Below, one piece after another: positions 17,092 to 26,114 of a stretch of DNA of 35,223 bases (within the stretch, counting starts at the first letter, position 1; each line of letters opens with the position of its first letter). The DNA is from Gilliamella sp. Lep-s35 (GTDB lineage: Bacteria; Pseudomonadota; Gammaproteobacteria; Enterobacterales; Orbaceae), in contig NZ_WTEX01000025.1 in the NCBI RefSeq assembly GCF_009795845.1, positions 1 to 35,223 of the forward strand, given 5' to 3'. The notes beneath the pieces were generated by a model, which was not told the DNA's origin, made no database searches, and saw nothing but the letters and a program-made list of their open reading frames with translations. Both the position numbers and the translations under genes were made by a program.

Positions 17092-17502
17092 TCATAACAC
17101 CTAAAATGCCACTATATTCCGTTAAAATAGATAGTAAAACCACAAAAATCACTAAATTACTATTTATTTCGTGAAGTTGTGTAAAAATGAGTAACAGCGC
17201 GCAGTTAGAAATGACATCACAAATTTCATTTAAATAAGCACCTAAATTTGATTTTTGGTTATACTCTCTCGCTAGCATACCATCAATCGCATTGAGTGCC
17301 ATACGGATAAACATCTATATTGGAATAAGAAAAAAATCCATTGATATGATGCCAATATTCCAACAATAAAAGCAATCATAATAGAACCCAAACAGGTAAC
17401 CAAGGTTACTTGATTAGCAGTAATATTAGCCTTATAAAGACGATCAACATAAGGACGTAGTCGTGCTTGAAACTTCGGCTTTAATTGATAAATTGATAAC
17501 AC
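17042..17502 (-). pseudogene. ynbA: ynbA, CDP-alcohol phosphatidyltransferase, broken
   Basis: The first frame (from ATG 17502) reads LSIYQLKPKFQARLRPYVDR and ANQVTLVTCLGS as in YnbA up to YQWIFFLF. A second frame continues FIRMALNAIDGMLAREYNQK, which carries the CDP-OH-P signature DGxxAR-x8-G-x3-N-x3-D (Asn at the third acidic position, as in E. coli YnbA), and ends LTEYSGILGVMIGASRRYN then WLYKTRSR-stop. Lengthening the seven-T tract at about 17323-17330 by one base would join the frames as WIFFLIPI, but an amber TAG then stands before MFIRM. The last 50 or so residues of the family are missing. So there is a frameshift, a nonsense codon and a 3' truncation. Confidence 0.82.
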
Positions 17503-17515
17503 AGGAAATCCTTGT

Positions 17516-18235
17516 TTAAATTTCTTTAGCTAATCCTTGTTTAGCGATTTTTATCACATTTTTTAAATCAACACCTTGTGCTTTAGCGGCAAAAATACAA
17601 CCACAATAACACTGCCGATAAACATCATACTCTTTACAAAGCTCGATAGAGCGTTTATAACCATTATTCTTTTTGAAATCAGAAGGCAGATAATTGACCG
17701 AAAAAATTTCTTGAATTTCTAATCCTAGTTCATTAATTTTTTGGCTATTTTTTTTAGGACTTAATGTTAATGCACTGGCGAAATAGTCAAAGCCTAGCTC
17801 TTGCGCTTTAATAGCTGCCAAATCTAAACGCATTTTATAACAGAGATGGCACCGTTCCCCTCCTTCTGGAGCATCACGTAAATGTTCAACTTGCTTAATA
17901 AACTCAGCAGGCTGATAAGGAGCTTCTAAAAACTGAACGTTATTGCCTGTTTTTTGATTAAAATCAGTAATAAACTTTTGTTGCACCACACTACGATATT
18001 CATATTCAACACGAGGATGAATATTAGAATTAGCAAAATAGATTGTAATATCAGCATACTGTGCTAAATACTCTAAAACATAGGTACTACAAGGAGCACA
18101 GCAACTATGAATTAACAGTTTAGGGCGAATAGCTGCCGATTGCCAATCAGCAATCAGCTCTTTTAAAACAGAATCGTAATTTACTTTATTGTGTGGGTTT
18201 AATTTATCAAGAATAGTTTTAGCATTAATTAACAT
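17516..18235 (-). CDS. queH: epoxyqueuosine reductase QueH
   Basis: Last step of queuosine synthesis in tRNA (epoxyqueuosine to queuosine), the non-B12 type that replaces QueG (formerly DUF208). 239 residues with the iron-binding cysteines: Cys45, Cys46 and Cys49 in HSCCAPCSTY, ERCHLCYKMR in the middle, and YRQCYCGC near the end. It also has FASALTLSPKKNSQKINELG. The remnant of ynbA starts 13 bases downstream, so queH probably heads that transcription unit. Confidence 0.93.
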   Translation of the reverse strand: MLINAKTILDKLNPHNKVNYDSVLKELIADWQSAAIRPKLLIHSCCAPCSTYVLEYLAQYADITIYFANSNIHPRVEYEYRSVVQQKFITDFNQKTGNNVQFLEAPYQPAEFIKQVEHLRDAPEGGERCHLCYKMRLDLAAIKAQELGFDYFASALTLSPKKNSQKINELGLEIQEIFSVNYLPSDFKKNNGYKRSIELCKEYDVYRQCYCGCIFAAKAQGVDLKNVIKIAKQGLAKEI

Positions 18236-18414
18236 GAGGACTCAATTATTTGTTATTTTAGTGAATAAAGTCTTTATGGTTAGCTATAATATAGCGATAC
18301 TATTCAACGTTCAAGATCAACACAACACTTTTATACTTATCATTATTTATCCAAACTCATTTTAAAATATTTAGGTTATTACCCACAAATTCCAAAATAA
18401 ATACAATAATCAAT

Positions 18415-18442
18415 TATACATAGCCATTAAAGGCTATGTATA
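18415..18442. terminator. hairpin after ABC permease operon
   Basis: An 11-bp perfect stem (TATACATAGCC / GGCTATGTATA) with a six-base loop, 29 bases past the end of the permease operon. No U-tract follows, so it is a weak intrinsic terminator or an mRNA-stabilising hairpin. Confidence 0.45.
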
Positions 18443-18470
18443 TAGTATTTTCAAGTTACGTTGATAACTA

Positions 18471-19664
18471 TTATTGATTGTCTTTTCTAACTTCCGTGAC
18501 AATCATCTTCTTGATACAACGTCTTTCTAAAATAAAGGCAATAAGAAAATAGACAATAGTCAATATCCACAAATGCCAATATTGCTGACTAAATTCAGAA
18601 AAATTTGCACCCATTTGATTGATTTTTACAGAGCCAACAATAGCTGGTACTGCAGGAAATATATAACCAATTAAGTGGAACAACGAAGGCATCAACTCTT
18701 TTGGCCAAGATAGTCCGGTAACAAAAAATATAATCATACTTAACGGTATAATTAAACAAAAAACATCACTAACCGTATGAACAAAATACGATATCACTTT
18801 ACCCAATAACGCCGTAGAAAAAATGAAAGGAATAATAAACGACAAGGAAACGAAGATATTCCCTAAACGTGGTAAGTTATACCAATAGTTAGCAAAGACA
18901 GTATAGATAATAAAATAGTTCAAATAAAGTACTAAATAAGTCAACAATTTACCTGAAAGTAGCAATAGTGCTGAAGATGTAGCATTATTTTGTTGATTAA
19001 TAAATGCTGTTTCAAAATCAGAATTTTTGCTAAATAGACGGCATAATATGCTACCAATAAGCAGTGTTTGATATAAAATTAAAATAAAGGCGGCGGGAAT
19101 AATGTAAGTTGCATAACCAGATTGTGGATTAAATAAACTAATCAGCTGAGTACTAAAAGGCGAAACATTACTGGTTGCAACGGCTGGATCAATGCCTTGA
19201 GCTATTTTGCGTGAAATTGAAATTTTAGCACCAAAATTACTAGCTACCGTATTAATAGCCGTTGCCACATTACTATAAATCAAAATATAACTAGCATCGC
19301 CATAATATAAAATGGTGCTCGTTTTTCCTGCTAAAATATGTTGTTGAAAACGATAAGGGATCAACACTGCACCATATATTTTACGTTCTTCAATCAGTTT
19401 TTTAGCTGTCTGTAAATCCGCAATGTGTAAGTCTGTTTCAATAGACTTATTTGCATCAATCTGCCTAATTAGCTCTCGGCTATAATTGGTATTATCTTGG
19501 TCGATAACGGCAATAGGAACATCGCGTATTGCTTCATGTAAATAAGGTTGCGGATAAAAAAAGAAATAAATAAATATCCCCAAAAACATAACGCTAAGTA
19601 TCGCTTTGGTTTGAAATATCCGCTTTAACTCATCATAGGAAATTAATAGTAAAGACTTAATCAT
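18471..19664 (-). CDS. ABC-2 type transporter permease (second of pair)
   Basis: 397 residues. One N-terminal membrane helix (about 22-38) is followed by a periplasmic domain of about 140 residues beginning DVPIAVIDQDNTNYSRELIR, then five hydrophobic segments. This is the ABC2_membrane_3 arrangement seen in YhhJ and YbhR/YbhS. The ATG overlaps the stop of the preceding permease by four bases (ATGA). Presumably pairs with the upstream permease to form a heterodimeric exporter channel with the HlyD protein. The ATP-hydrolysing subunit is not encoded nearby. Confidence 0.83.
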   Translation of the reverse strand: MIKSLLLISYDELKRIFQTKAILSVMFLGIFIYFFFYPQPYLHEAIRDVPIAVIDQDNTNYSRELIRQIDANKSIETDLHIADLQTAKKLIEERKIYGAVLIPYRFQQHILAGKTSTILYYGDASYILIYSNVATAINTVASNFGAKISISRKIAQGIDPAVATSNVSPFSTQLISLFNPQSGYATYIIPAAFILILYQTLLIGSILCRLFSKNSDFETAFINQQNNATSSALLLLSGKLLTYLVLYLNYFIIYTVFANYWYNLPRLGNIFVSLSFIIPFIFSTALLGKVISYFVHTVSDVFCLIIPLSMIIFFVTGLSWPKELMPSLFHLIGYIFPAVPAIVGSVKINQMGANFSEFSQQYWHLWILTIVYFLIAFILERRCIKKMIVTEVRKDNQ

Positions 19665-20821
19665 ATTAACCGCCTACGGATTTTTCGTAAATGAAGCATA
19701 ATAAGCATTAACACAACACTGAATTGAATCAGTAAATAAACAAAAGGCTCTAATGAAGTCATCATATTCGGAGATCTAAGTGTTTGATCAAGGCGAATCT
19801 GTATATACCATGTCACAGGTAATAAAGCTCCCCAAACATAAGCAAAAGTATTCATGGCAATACGAGGGAAAATAAGTCCTGTAAAACCAAAACTAGGCGA
19901 GGCAACTAAACTTGCAGTGCCATATGCCTGTGCTAATGTTGAACCTGTTAAACCAAAAAAAATCCCATATAAACATGATGTCAAGATAAAACCTATATCC
20001 CCAAATATAAGCAATATCAAATATCCATTTAGTGGTAGGTTAAAATAGGCAATTAAAATGCTATCAAATAAAATTAGACAAAATAAAAAATAGATAAAAT
20101 AAGGTGTAATGCGCCCTACTAAGAAAGTAAAAATATTGTAATTAGCTAATTGTAATGTTTTTTGATAGCTTGTTCCATCAAAGCGATCGCGAGTAATACT
20201 AGTAACCATTGCAATCATAATAATAATCTGCAAAATAGTAGGAATTAAACCACTCATTAATGTATATAAGTAATTTAATGTTGGATTAAATAATGGATGT
20301 AAATTTGTTGGAACTATTTGCATTTGGCTTTGAGCAACAGGTGAAGCAATCCCTTTTTCTAATAATCCCTGCAATACGATTTGGCTATTAGCTGTTTTTA
20401 ATGCGGTGCTCATAGCCCGAAAAATAATAGTACCAGCAGACATATATTGATTATTATAAAAAGCAACAACTTCAGGTTGACGACCGGCTATAAGATCTTT
20501 TTCAAACTTAGGCTGAATAAAAAGCACAGCATAAACATCCCCTTTAATCAACGCATGTTTAGCTGAAGAAAGATCTTGATAACGTTTAGCTACCTGCAAT
20601 TGTGGTGAAGCAGCTACTTGTTGAATTAATAAGCGTGATGATTTGGTTGTATCTTGATCAACAACAGCAATAGGTACCTGCGTAATAACGCCAGCATAGT
20701 ACATATAAAGAAATAAAAAAATAAATAATAAAGGGTAGATAAAAACCAGTAAAAACAAAAATCGTTGTTTCACTAATTTACTCAGTTCCCATCTAATCAC
20801 TTGTAATAGCGAAATAGACAT
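19661..20821 (-). CDS. ABC-2 type transporter permease (first of pair)
   Basis: 386 residues, same architecture as its downstream partner: helix about residues 22-45, periplasmic segment starting VPIAVVDQDTTKSSRLLIQQ, then five hydrophobic segments from about 190. The shared VPIAV(V/I)DQD motif shows the two are related. AAGGA lies about ten bases before the start. Lies 42 bases after the HlyD-like gene. Homology is to YhhJ/YbhS-type permeases; the exported substrate is unknown. Confidence 0.83.
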   Translation of the reverse strand: MSISLLQVIRWELSKLVKQRFLFLLVFIYPLLFIFLFLYMYYAGVITQVPIAVVDQDTTKSSRLLIQQVAASPQLQVAKRYQDLSSAKHALIKGDVYAVLFIQPKFEKDLIAGRQPEVVAFYNNQYMSAGTIIFRAMSTALKTANSQIVLQGLLEKGIASPVAQSQMQIVPTNLHPLFNPTLNYLYTLMSGLIPTILQIIIMIAMVTSITRDRFDGTSYQKTLQLANYNIFTFLVGRITPYFIYFLFCLILFDSILIAYFNLPLNGYLILLIFGDIGFILTSCLYGIFFGLTGSTLAQAYGTASLVASPSFGFTGLIFPRIAMNTFAYVWGALLPVTWYIQIRLDQTLRSPNMMTSLEPFVYLLIQFSVVLMLIMLHLRKIRRRLI

Positions 20822-20863
20822 GAATGCCGTTTCCTTTTGTGTAAGATCACCAGATTAATTATG

Positions 20864-21841
20864 CTAATGAGATTGCCATTTTGTGGTAACACTCATTCCT
20901 GGACGGAGACCTGTCACTTTATTAATTGGTTTTGCACGCATTTCAAAGGTTTTTAGATCAAAGTCACCTGTTGCCTTAGTCGCTTGCCAATTAGCATATT
21001 GCCCTAAAGCATTTAATACCGTAACTTTAACATCAATAACTTGATTATTTAATGCAGGAACATTTACCTGAAACGTATCGCCGACTTTAAGATTGCCTAA
21101 TAAATCTTCACGAATATTGAAAGTAAACCAAATATCGTTTAAATCAATAATTGAATAAAGAGGAGTACCAGGGCTATATAGCTGCCCTGTTTCAGCAACT
21201 CGAGTAGTAATTTGGCCATTGATAGGAGCAACCAAAGTTAATTCGTTAACATCTGCTTTTACTTGCTCTAAAGCAGCCTTTGATTGTTCTACTTGAGCAT
21301 CAGCTAATTTTTTCTGTTCTATGCTACTGCCATTTTCGGCTAACTCTAGATTAGCCTTAGCCGCTTCATAAGCTTTAATAGCTGCTTGGTATTGATTAAA
21401 AGATTCATCATAATTTTGCTTTGAAACCGTTCCATTTTTGGCTAAACGATTAATTCGCTCATAGCTAGCTTGAGATAAAGATAAATCCAATTTTGCTTTA
21501 TCTAATTGAGCCTTTTGTACATCAATTGTTTCAGGCCTAGTACTATACGTCGCATCGCGACTTGCTATTGCCACATTTAATTGCGCTTGAGCGGTTGCAA
21601 GCTGAGCTAATAATGCAGGACTTGAAAGAGTAAGAAGAGTATCACCCTTTTTAACATCATCCCCAACATCATAGTTAAATTGAATCACTCGACCTTGAAC
21701 TCTAGCGGCGACATCAACACGGTTAGATTCAACTTCACCCTGTAATATAATGGTACTTGGTTGATTAACAAAATAGATAATAATAACCATAGCAATAGCG
21801 GCAATGATTGCTACAATCAAAGAAAGACGTTTTTTATGCAT
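20864..21841 (-). CDS. HlyD/EmrA-type membrane fusion protein
   Basis: 325 residues. N-terminal signal anchor (about 7-25), lipoyl/barrel-sandwich half (VAARVQGRVIQFNYDVGDDV at about 46-65), a long alpha-helical coiled-coil hairpin (about 75-190), the returning half NELTLVAPINGQITTRVAET, then a beta-barrel domain (DIWFTFNIREDLLGNLKVGD) and the ending LRPGMSVTTKW. Links an inner-membrane exporter to an outer-membrane channel or to the periplasm, like YhiI/YbhG. First gene of a three-gene unit with the two permeases; promoter at 21895-21923. Confidence 0.9.
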   Translation of the reverse strand: MHKKRLSLIVAIIAAIAMVIIIYFVNQPSTIILQGEVESNRVDVAARVQGRVIQFNYDVGDDVKKGDTLLTLSSPALLAQLATAQAQLNVAIASRDATYSTRPETIDVQKAQLDKAKLDLSLSQASYERINRLAKNGTVSKQNYDESFNQYQAAIKAYEAAKANLELAENGSSIEQKKLADAQVEQSKAALEQVKADVNELTLVAPINGQITTRVAETGQLYSPGTPLYSIIDLNDIWFTFNIREDLLGNLKVGDTFQVNVPALNNQVIDVKVTVLNALGQYANWQATKATGDFDLKTFEMRAKPINKVTGLRPGMSVTTKWQSH

Positions 21842-22207
21842 AAATTGAGCTTATAAATAATTAGAATAAAACTAAAATGATATTATTGCGACATAATATA
21901 AAGCCAAATATTAAATTACGCAATAAAATATGCCATCATGTGTAGGAAAACGTCGAGTTGTTTACACCTCATGATTGCAATAATCCTATAAAAATGCATA
22001 AGGTGTTGTATCTAAAATCGCTTCTCATTAAACTGTAACAATTCCCCTAAACCTAAAATAGCACAGTAAAAAAATAAAATATTTTTTATGATAAAAGTAA
22101 AAATGATTTTAGTCATGAAATAGTGCTATTTTTTTGAATTTTAAAGAACTTAATGGAATTTAAAGATAACTTTTAATGGTAGTTATTTTATATGTTAAAA
22201 AATGAAT
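21842..22207. other. spacer between HlyD-like gene and tRNAs
   Basis: 366 bases. Holds the HlyD-operon promoter at 21895-21923 and a T-rich stretch just downstream of the tRNA-Gly 3' end. No ORF with a ribosome binding site was found in the rest. Confidence 0.5.
21895..21923 (-). promoter_or_regulatory. sigma-70 promoter of HlyD/permease operon
   Basis: Minus strand TTGCGT (21918-21923), 17-base spacer, TATATT (21895-21900). Would start transcription about 47 bases before the gene. Confidence 0.45.
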
Positions 22208-22283
<76 letters not shown>

Positions 22284-22301
22284 ATGAGAGGTGTTTATTA
22301 G

Positions 22302-22389
22302 TGGTGCCCGGGGCGAGACTTGAACTCGCACGGCCAAAAAGGCCGAGGGATTTTAAATCCCTTGTGTCTACCGATTTCACCACCCGGGC
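22302..22389 (-). tRNA. tRNA-Leu (UAA)
   Basis: 88 bases including CCA, class II with a long variable arm (CGGCCTTTTTGGCCG). Acceptor GCCCGGG pairs with CCCGGGC; anticodon stem AGGGA/TCCCT with loop TTTAAAA gives anticodon TAA. Lies 18 bases upstream of tRNA-Gly in the same direction. E. coli has glyW-cysT-leuZ; here the order is Leu then Gly and no tRNA-Cys is present. Confidence 0.98.
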
Positions 22390-22433
22390 TCAAAACTAAT
22401 TACGAAGAAGTAATTACGTTTTGAATGCTGTGC

Positions 22434-22461
22434 ATTTTACTCATCTTAAATTTATCGTCAA
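22434..22461 (-). promoter_or_regulatory. promoter of tRNA operon
   Basis: Minus strand TTGACG (22456-22461), 16-base spacer, TAAAAT (22434-22439), followed by GCAC. Lies about 45 bases upstream of the mature tRNA-Leu. Confidence 0.55.
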
Positions 22462-22613
22462 CAAAAAAATTCAAATTCTTGTTTGACTGCTCAATGTTTG
22501 TCACATTTTGTGTGGTTGTTAACCTTTTGCTTTAAAAGTTTAAAAAATAGAATTTATTGTTAACTATAAAAATGGTTAGCCTTTAATAAAAGGCTAAAGC
22601 CTAATTTTATAAA

Positions 22614-22952
22614 TTAAACACTAAACGATGAGCCACAACCGCAAGTGGTTGTTGCGTTAGGGTTGTCAACCACAAAGCGAGAGCCTTGTAGACCTTCAAT
22701 ATAATCGATTGTACCACCAACAAGATATTGCAAACTCATTGGGTCAATAACCAGAGATACGCCATTTTTTTCAATTGCTAAGTCGTCTTCGTTTACTTTT
22801 TCGTCAAAGGTAAAACCGTACTGAAATCCACTACATCCCCCGCCTGTAATGTAAACTCTTAATTTAAGGTTTGGATTTTCTTCTTCAGTGACAAGTGACT
22901 TAACTTTATTAGCGGCTGCATCAGTAAAGTTGATTGGTAAAGCATCGCTCAT
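22614..22952 (-). CDS. erpA: iron-sulfur cluster insertion protein ErpA
   Basis: A-type carrier that delivers Fe-S clusters to apoproteins, including isoprenoid-pathway IspG/IspH. 112 residues; cluster-binding cysteines Cys40 (GGGCSGFQY), Cys104 and Cys106 ([10 protein letters not shown]). The N-terminus and [20 protein letters not shown] match E. coli ErpA (114 residues). AGGAGA ribosome binding site. Divergent from hemL, near which erpA also sits in E. coli. Confidence 0.96.
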   Translation of the reverse strand: MSDALPINFTDAAANKVKSLVTEEENPNLKLRVYITGGGCSGFQYGFTFDEKVNEDDLAIEKNGVSLVIDPMSLQYLVGGTIDYIEGLQGSRFVVDNPNATTTCGCGSSFSV

Positions 22953-23111
22953 GTTCTTCTCCTAATATGGTGATCTTTGTATTATATACCTTTGCTAAAT
23001 GAAAATACAAAATAGAAAACCTCTATCAAATAAATTTTTGTTAGCTAGCTTGAATTTGTTTTGATTTTATGAATAAATACAACAAATTTTTTTAGAGAGA
23101 TTATCTCAATT

Positions 23112-24407
23112 ATGCTAAATACTTTCAAATCAGAAGCTCTTTATCATCAAGCCTTATCGGTTATGCCTGGTGGCGTTAATTCTCCAGTTCGTGCTTTTAA
23201 TGGTGTCGGTGGCATACCTTTGTTTATTGAGCGTGCAAACGGTGCATATATTTATGATGTCGATAATAAAGCCTATATTGATTATGTCGGCTCTTGGGGA
23301 CCAATGATTCTTGGGCATAACGATCCCGATGTTGCTAATGCGGTCATTAATGCCGTGCATAATGGATTAAGTTATGGCGCACCAACCGAAATTGAAATAA
23401 AAGTGGCTAATTTGGTTTCACAACTGATGCCCTCTATTGAAATGGTGCGAATGGTAAATTCAGGAACCGAGGCAACCATGAGTGCCATTCGTGTTGCGCG
23501 TGGCTTTACTGGGCGAGACAAGATTATTAAGTTTGAAGGTTGTTACCATGGACATGCCGATTATTTATTAGTTAAAGCTGGCTCTGGTGCCCTTACGTTT
23601 GGTCATCCAACCTCGCCAGGAGTACCTAATGATTTTGTTAAGCATACCTTAGTTTGTGACTATAACAATTTAGAATCTGTCAAAAAGCAATTTGCACAAT
23701 ATCCTAACGATATCGCCGCCATTATTATTGAACCAGTGGCTGGCAATATGAACTGTGTGCCAGCCAAGAAATCGTTTTTACAAGGCTTGCGTACGCTTTG
23801 TGATGAATATGGTGCGTTGTTGATTATTGATGAAGTGATGACTGGCTTTAGAGTCGCGTTAGGTGGTGCTCAAGATTATTATGATGTGGTGCCCGATTTG
23901 ACTTGTTTAGGTAAGATTATTGGTGGTGGTATGCCTGTTGGTGCTTTTGGTGGTCGTGCTGATATTATGAAACAACTAGCACCAACTGGACCAATCTATC
24001 AAGCTGGAACGCTTTCAGGTAACCCCGTTGCAATGGCAGCAGGATATGCGACATTAACAAAGTTGATGGAAGTAGGTATATATCAAGAATTAGAAGATAA
24101 AAGTGCATCGCTTGCCAACGGTTTGTTGGCGGCAGCTAAAAAGCATAATGTGCCATTAGTGGTGAATTATGTAGGTGCCATGTTTGGGTTATTTTTTACA
24201 ACTGCTCCAGAAGTAACCAGTTATCAAGATGTGATGCGGTGTGATGTTGAATTATTCAAAAAATTCTATCATCATATGCTTAACGAAGGTGTCTATTTTG
24301 CACCGTCAGCATTTGAAGCAGGCTTCATGTCACTTAAACATACAGATAAAGAGATCAATCACACAATTGATGCTGCAAGCCGTTTTTTTAGTAATTTAGA
24401 AAAATAA
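23112..24407 (+). CDS. hemL: glutamate-1-semialdehyde 2,1-aminomutase
   Basis: Makes 5-aminolevulinate from glutamate 1-semialdehyde in the C5 heme pathway; PLP enzyme. 431 residues with the PLP-binding Lys268 in [17 protein letters not shown], the aspartate in [12 protein letters not shown], and [14 protein letters not shown]. The N-terminus is three residues longer than in E. coli. The ribosome binding site is poor: AGAGAGA is 15 or more bases from the ATG and part of a small inverted repeat GAGATTATCTC. Confidence 0.97.
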   Translation: MLNTFKSEALYHQALSVMPGGVNSPVRAFNGVGGIPLFIERANGAYIYDVDNKAYIDYVGSWGPMILGHNDPDVANAVINAVHNGLSYGAPTEIEIKVANLVSQLMPSIEMVRMVNSGTEATMSAIRVARGFTGRDKIIKFEGCYHGHADYLLVKAGSGALTFGHPTSPGVPNDFVKHTLVCDYNNLESVKKQFAQYPNDIAAIIIEPVAGNMNCVPAKKSFLQGLRTLCDEYGALLIIDEVMTGFRVALGGAQDYYDVVPDLTCLGKIIGGGMPVGAFGGRADIMKQLAPTGPIYQAGTLSGNPVAMAAGYATLTKLMEVGIYQELEDKSASLANGLLAAAKKHNVPLVVNYVGAMFGLFFTTAPEVTSYQDVMRCDVELFKKFYHHMLNEGVYFAPSAFEAGFMSLKHTDKEINHTIDAASRFFSNLEK

Positions 24408-24473
24408 TACTGTTTTTAATATACCCAAAGACATAACAAATTAAACGACTTAACTTAAATAGGTAATAATTAT

Positions 24474-24950
24474 ATGGTTAATCCACTTAAAGAAGGCGCA
24501 CAAGCTCCTCAATTTTCGTTACCAGACCAAGACGGAGAGCAAATAGGCTTGAAAGACTTTAAAGGTCACCGTGTTTTAATTTATTTTTATCCAAAAGCAA
24601 TGACACCAGGTTGTACGGTGCAAGCTTGTAATTTACGGGATTGTGCTGATGACTTTAAAAAGTATAATGTAGCAATCCTTGGAATTAGTACTGATAAACC
24701 AGAAAAGTTATCTCGATTTGTTGAAAAAGAGTTGTTGAATTTTACATTGCTTTCTGACGAAAATCACGAGGTCGCCCAAGCATTTGGTACTTGGGGCGAA
24801 AAAGAGTTTATGGGTAAAACTTATGATGGTATTCACCGTATTAGCTTTTTAATTGGTAAAGACGGGAAAATTGAAAAAGTATTTAATGATTTTAAAACTG
24901 CTAACCATCACGAGGTGGTTTTAGATTACCTTAAAAACCACCCTAAATAA
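24474..24950 (+). CDS. bcp: thioredoxin-dependent peroxiredoxin Bcp
   Basis: Reduces hydrogen peroxide and organic hydroperoxides with thioredoxin. 158 residues; peroxidatic Cys47 in AMTPGCTVQAC and resolving Cys52, the same five-residue spacing as E. coli Bcp (Cys46/Cys51). LLNFTLLSDENHEVAQAFG and FMGKTYDGIHRISFLI are conserved. It is convergent with perM, its E. coli neighbour; a shared terminator lies between. Confidence 0.96.
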   Translation: MVNPLKEGAQAPQFSLPDQDGEQIGLKDFKGHRVLIYFYPKAMTPGCTVQACNLRDCADDFKKYNVAILGISTDKPEKLSRFVEKELLNFTLLSDENHEVAQAFGTWGEKEFMGKTYDGIHRISFLIGKDGKIEKVFNDFKTANHHEVVLDYLKNHPK

Positions 24951-24961
24951 TTAGAGTAAAT

Positions 24962-24990
24962 AAAAGCAGATTAGCTATTAGTCTGCTTTT
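24962..24990. terminator. bidirectional terminator between bcp and perM
   Basis: AAAAGCAGA and TCTGCTTTT form a nine-bp stem around an 11-base loop. A and T ends give a U-tract in both directions. It reaches into the perM stop codon (24989-24991). Confidence 0.75.
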
Positions 24991-26065
24991 AACTCACACC
25001 ATTTGCATTATTTAATTCGTCTTGTTTTGGCCAAGCATTGATAATAGCTTTAACTAAAGTTGCTAGTGGGATCGCAAAAAATATCCCCCAAAATCCCCAT
25101 AAACCACCAAAGACAATCACCGCTAAAATAATAACCAGTGGGTGTAAATTGAGCTTTTCAGAAAACAAGCAAGGCACGAGTAAGTTACCATCTAATGCTT
25201 GTATTAAGATATAGAAAAATAGCAAATAACCAAATTGAGCGGTTAATCCCCATTGAAAGAGAGCAATAAGAACAACAGGAATACTTGAAATAATAATACC
25301 AACATAAGGCACCAATACCGATAAGCCGACAATCACAGCTAATAAAAGTCCATAATCTAAACCAAAATACCAAAAAGGAAGATAAATACAAACGGTTAAA
25401 ATAATAATATGCAATACGTTACCAACAATATAATTAGCTATTTGCATATCCATTTCATTGGCTACTTTGTTTAAAATTGTACGATTTTTAGGTAAGATTT
25501 TTGAACAATACCCCCATATTTTGGCTTTATCTTTTAATAAAAAGAACATCATGATGGGCACTAAGACTGCATTAATCGCAACTGAAACTAACCCTAATAA
25601 AGAGACAATTGAAAATTGCAATAATGAGTTACCTGTTTGTACAGCTTTGTTAGTAATACCTTGGATTATTGAGTCAAATAAGCGTACATCGATCAATTCT
25701 GGATAGTGCTGAGGCAAAGTGGTTAAAAAATTGTTAGCAAAATTTAGCATGTTTGGAATATTGGTGATTAAGCTAATGCTTTGCTGCCAAATTAATGGTA
25801 ATAAGATCATAAATCCAATTAATACAATCATCAAAAAAAGCAGTAATACCATTACCACAGCAAGCGTTCTTGGAATATTTTTTTTGTGTAAAAAGTTGAC
25901 TGGCCTATCAAGCAAATAAGAAAGTACAATCGCGATTAAAACAGGTAGCAGAATTTTATTGAAAAAATAGATGATGATAAATAGATTAATAATTACAACC
26001 ATTAACGAAACAACATGCGGATCGCTAAAGCGCTTTTTATACCATTCAATAAACATTTTTAACAT
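24989..26065 (-). CDS. perM: AI-2E family transporter PerM
   Basis: 358-residue inner-membrane protein of the AI-2 exporter/PerM family, about eight membrane segments. Starts with EWYKKRFSDPHVVSLM and ends with the strongly conserved NLHPLVIILAVIVFGGLWGF and FFAIPLATLVKAI. The function of PerM in enterics is unclear (permease of unknown substrate). Next to bcp, as in E. coli. Confidence 0.93.
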   Translation of the reverse strand: MLKMFIEWYKKRFSDPHVVSLMVVIINLFIIIYFFNKILLPVLIAIVLSYLLDRPVNFLHKKNIPRTLAVVMVLLLFLMIVLIGFMILLPLIWQQSISLITNIPNMLNFANNFLTTLPQHYPELIDVRLFDSIIQGITNKAVQTGNSLLQFSIVSLLGLVSVAINAVLVPIMMFFLLKDKAKIWGYCSKILPKNRTILNKVANEMDMQIANYIVGNVLHIIILTVCIYLPFWYFGLDYGLLLAVIVGLSVLVPYVGIIISSIPVVLIALFQWGLTAQFGYLLFFYILIQALDGNLLVPCLFSEKLNLHPLVIILAVIVFGGLWGFWGIFFAIPLATLVKAIINAWPKQDELNNANGVS

Positions 26066-26114
26066 TAAAATACTCCTACTTTACTAACTTTTGAGAGTAA
26101 TAAACTCTATTTAA

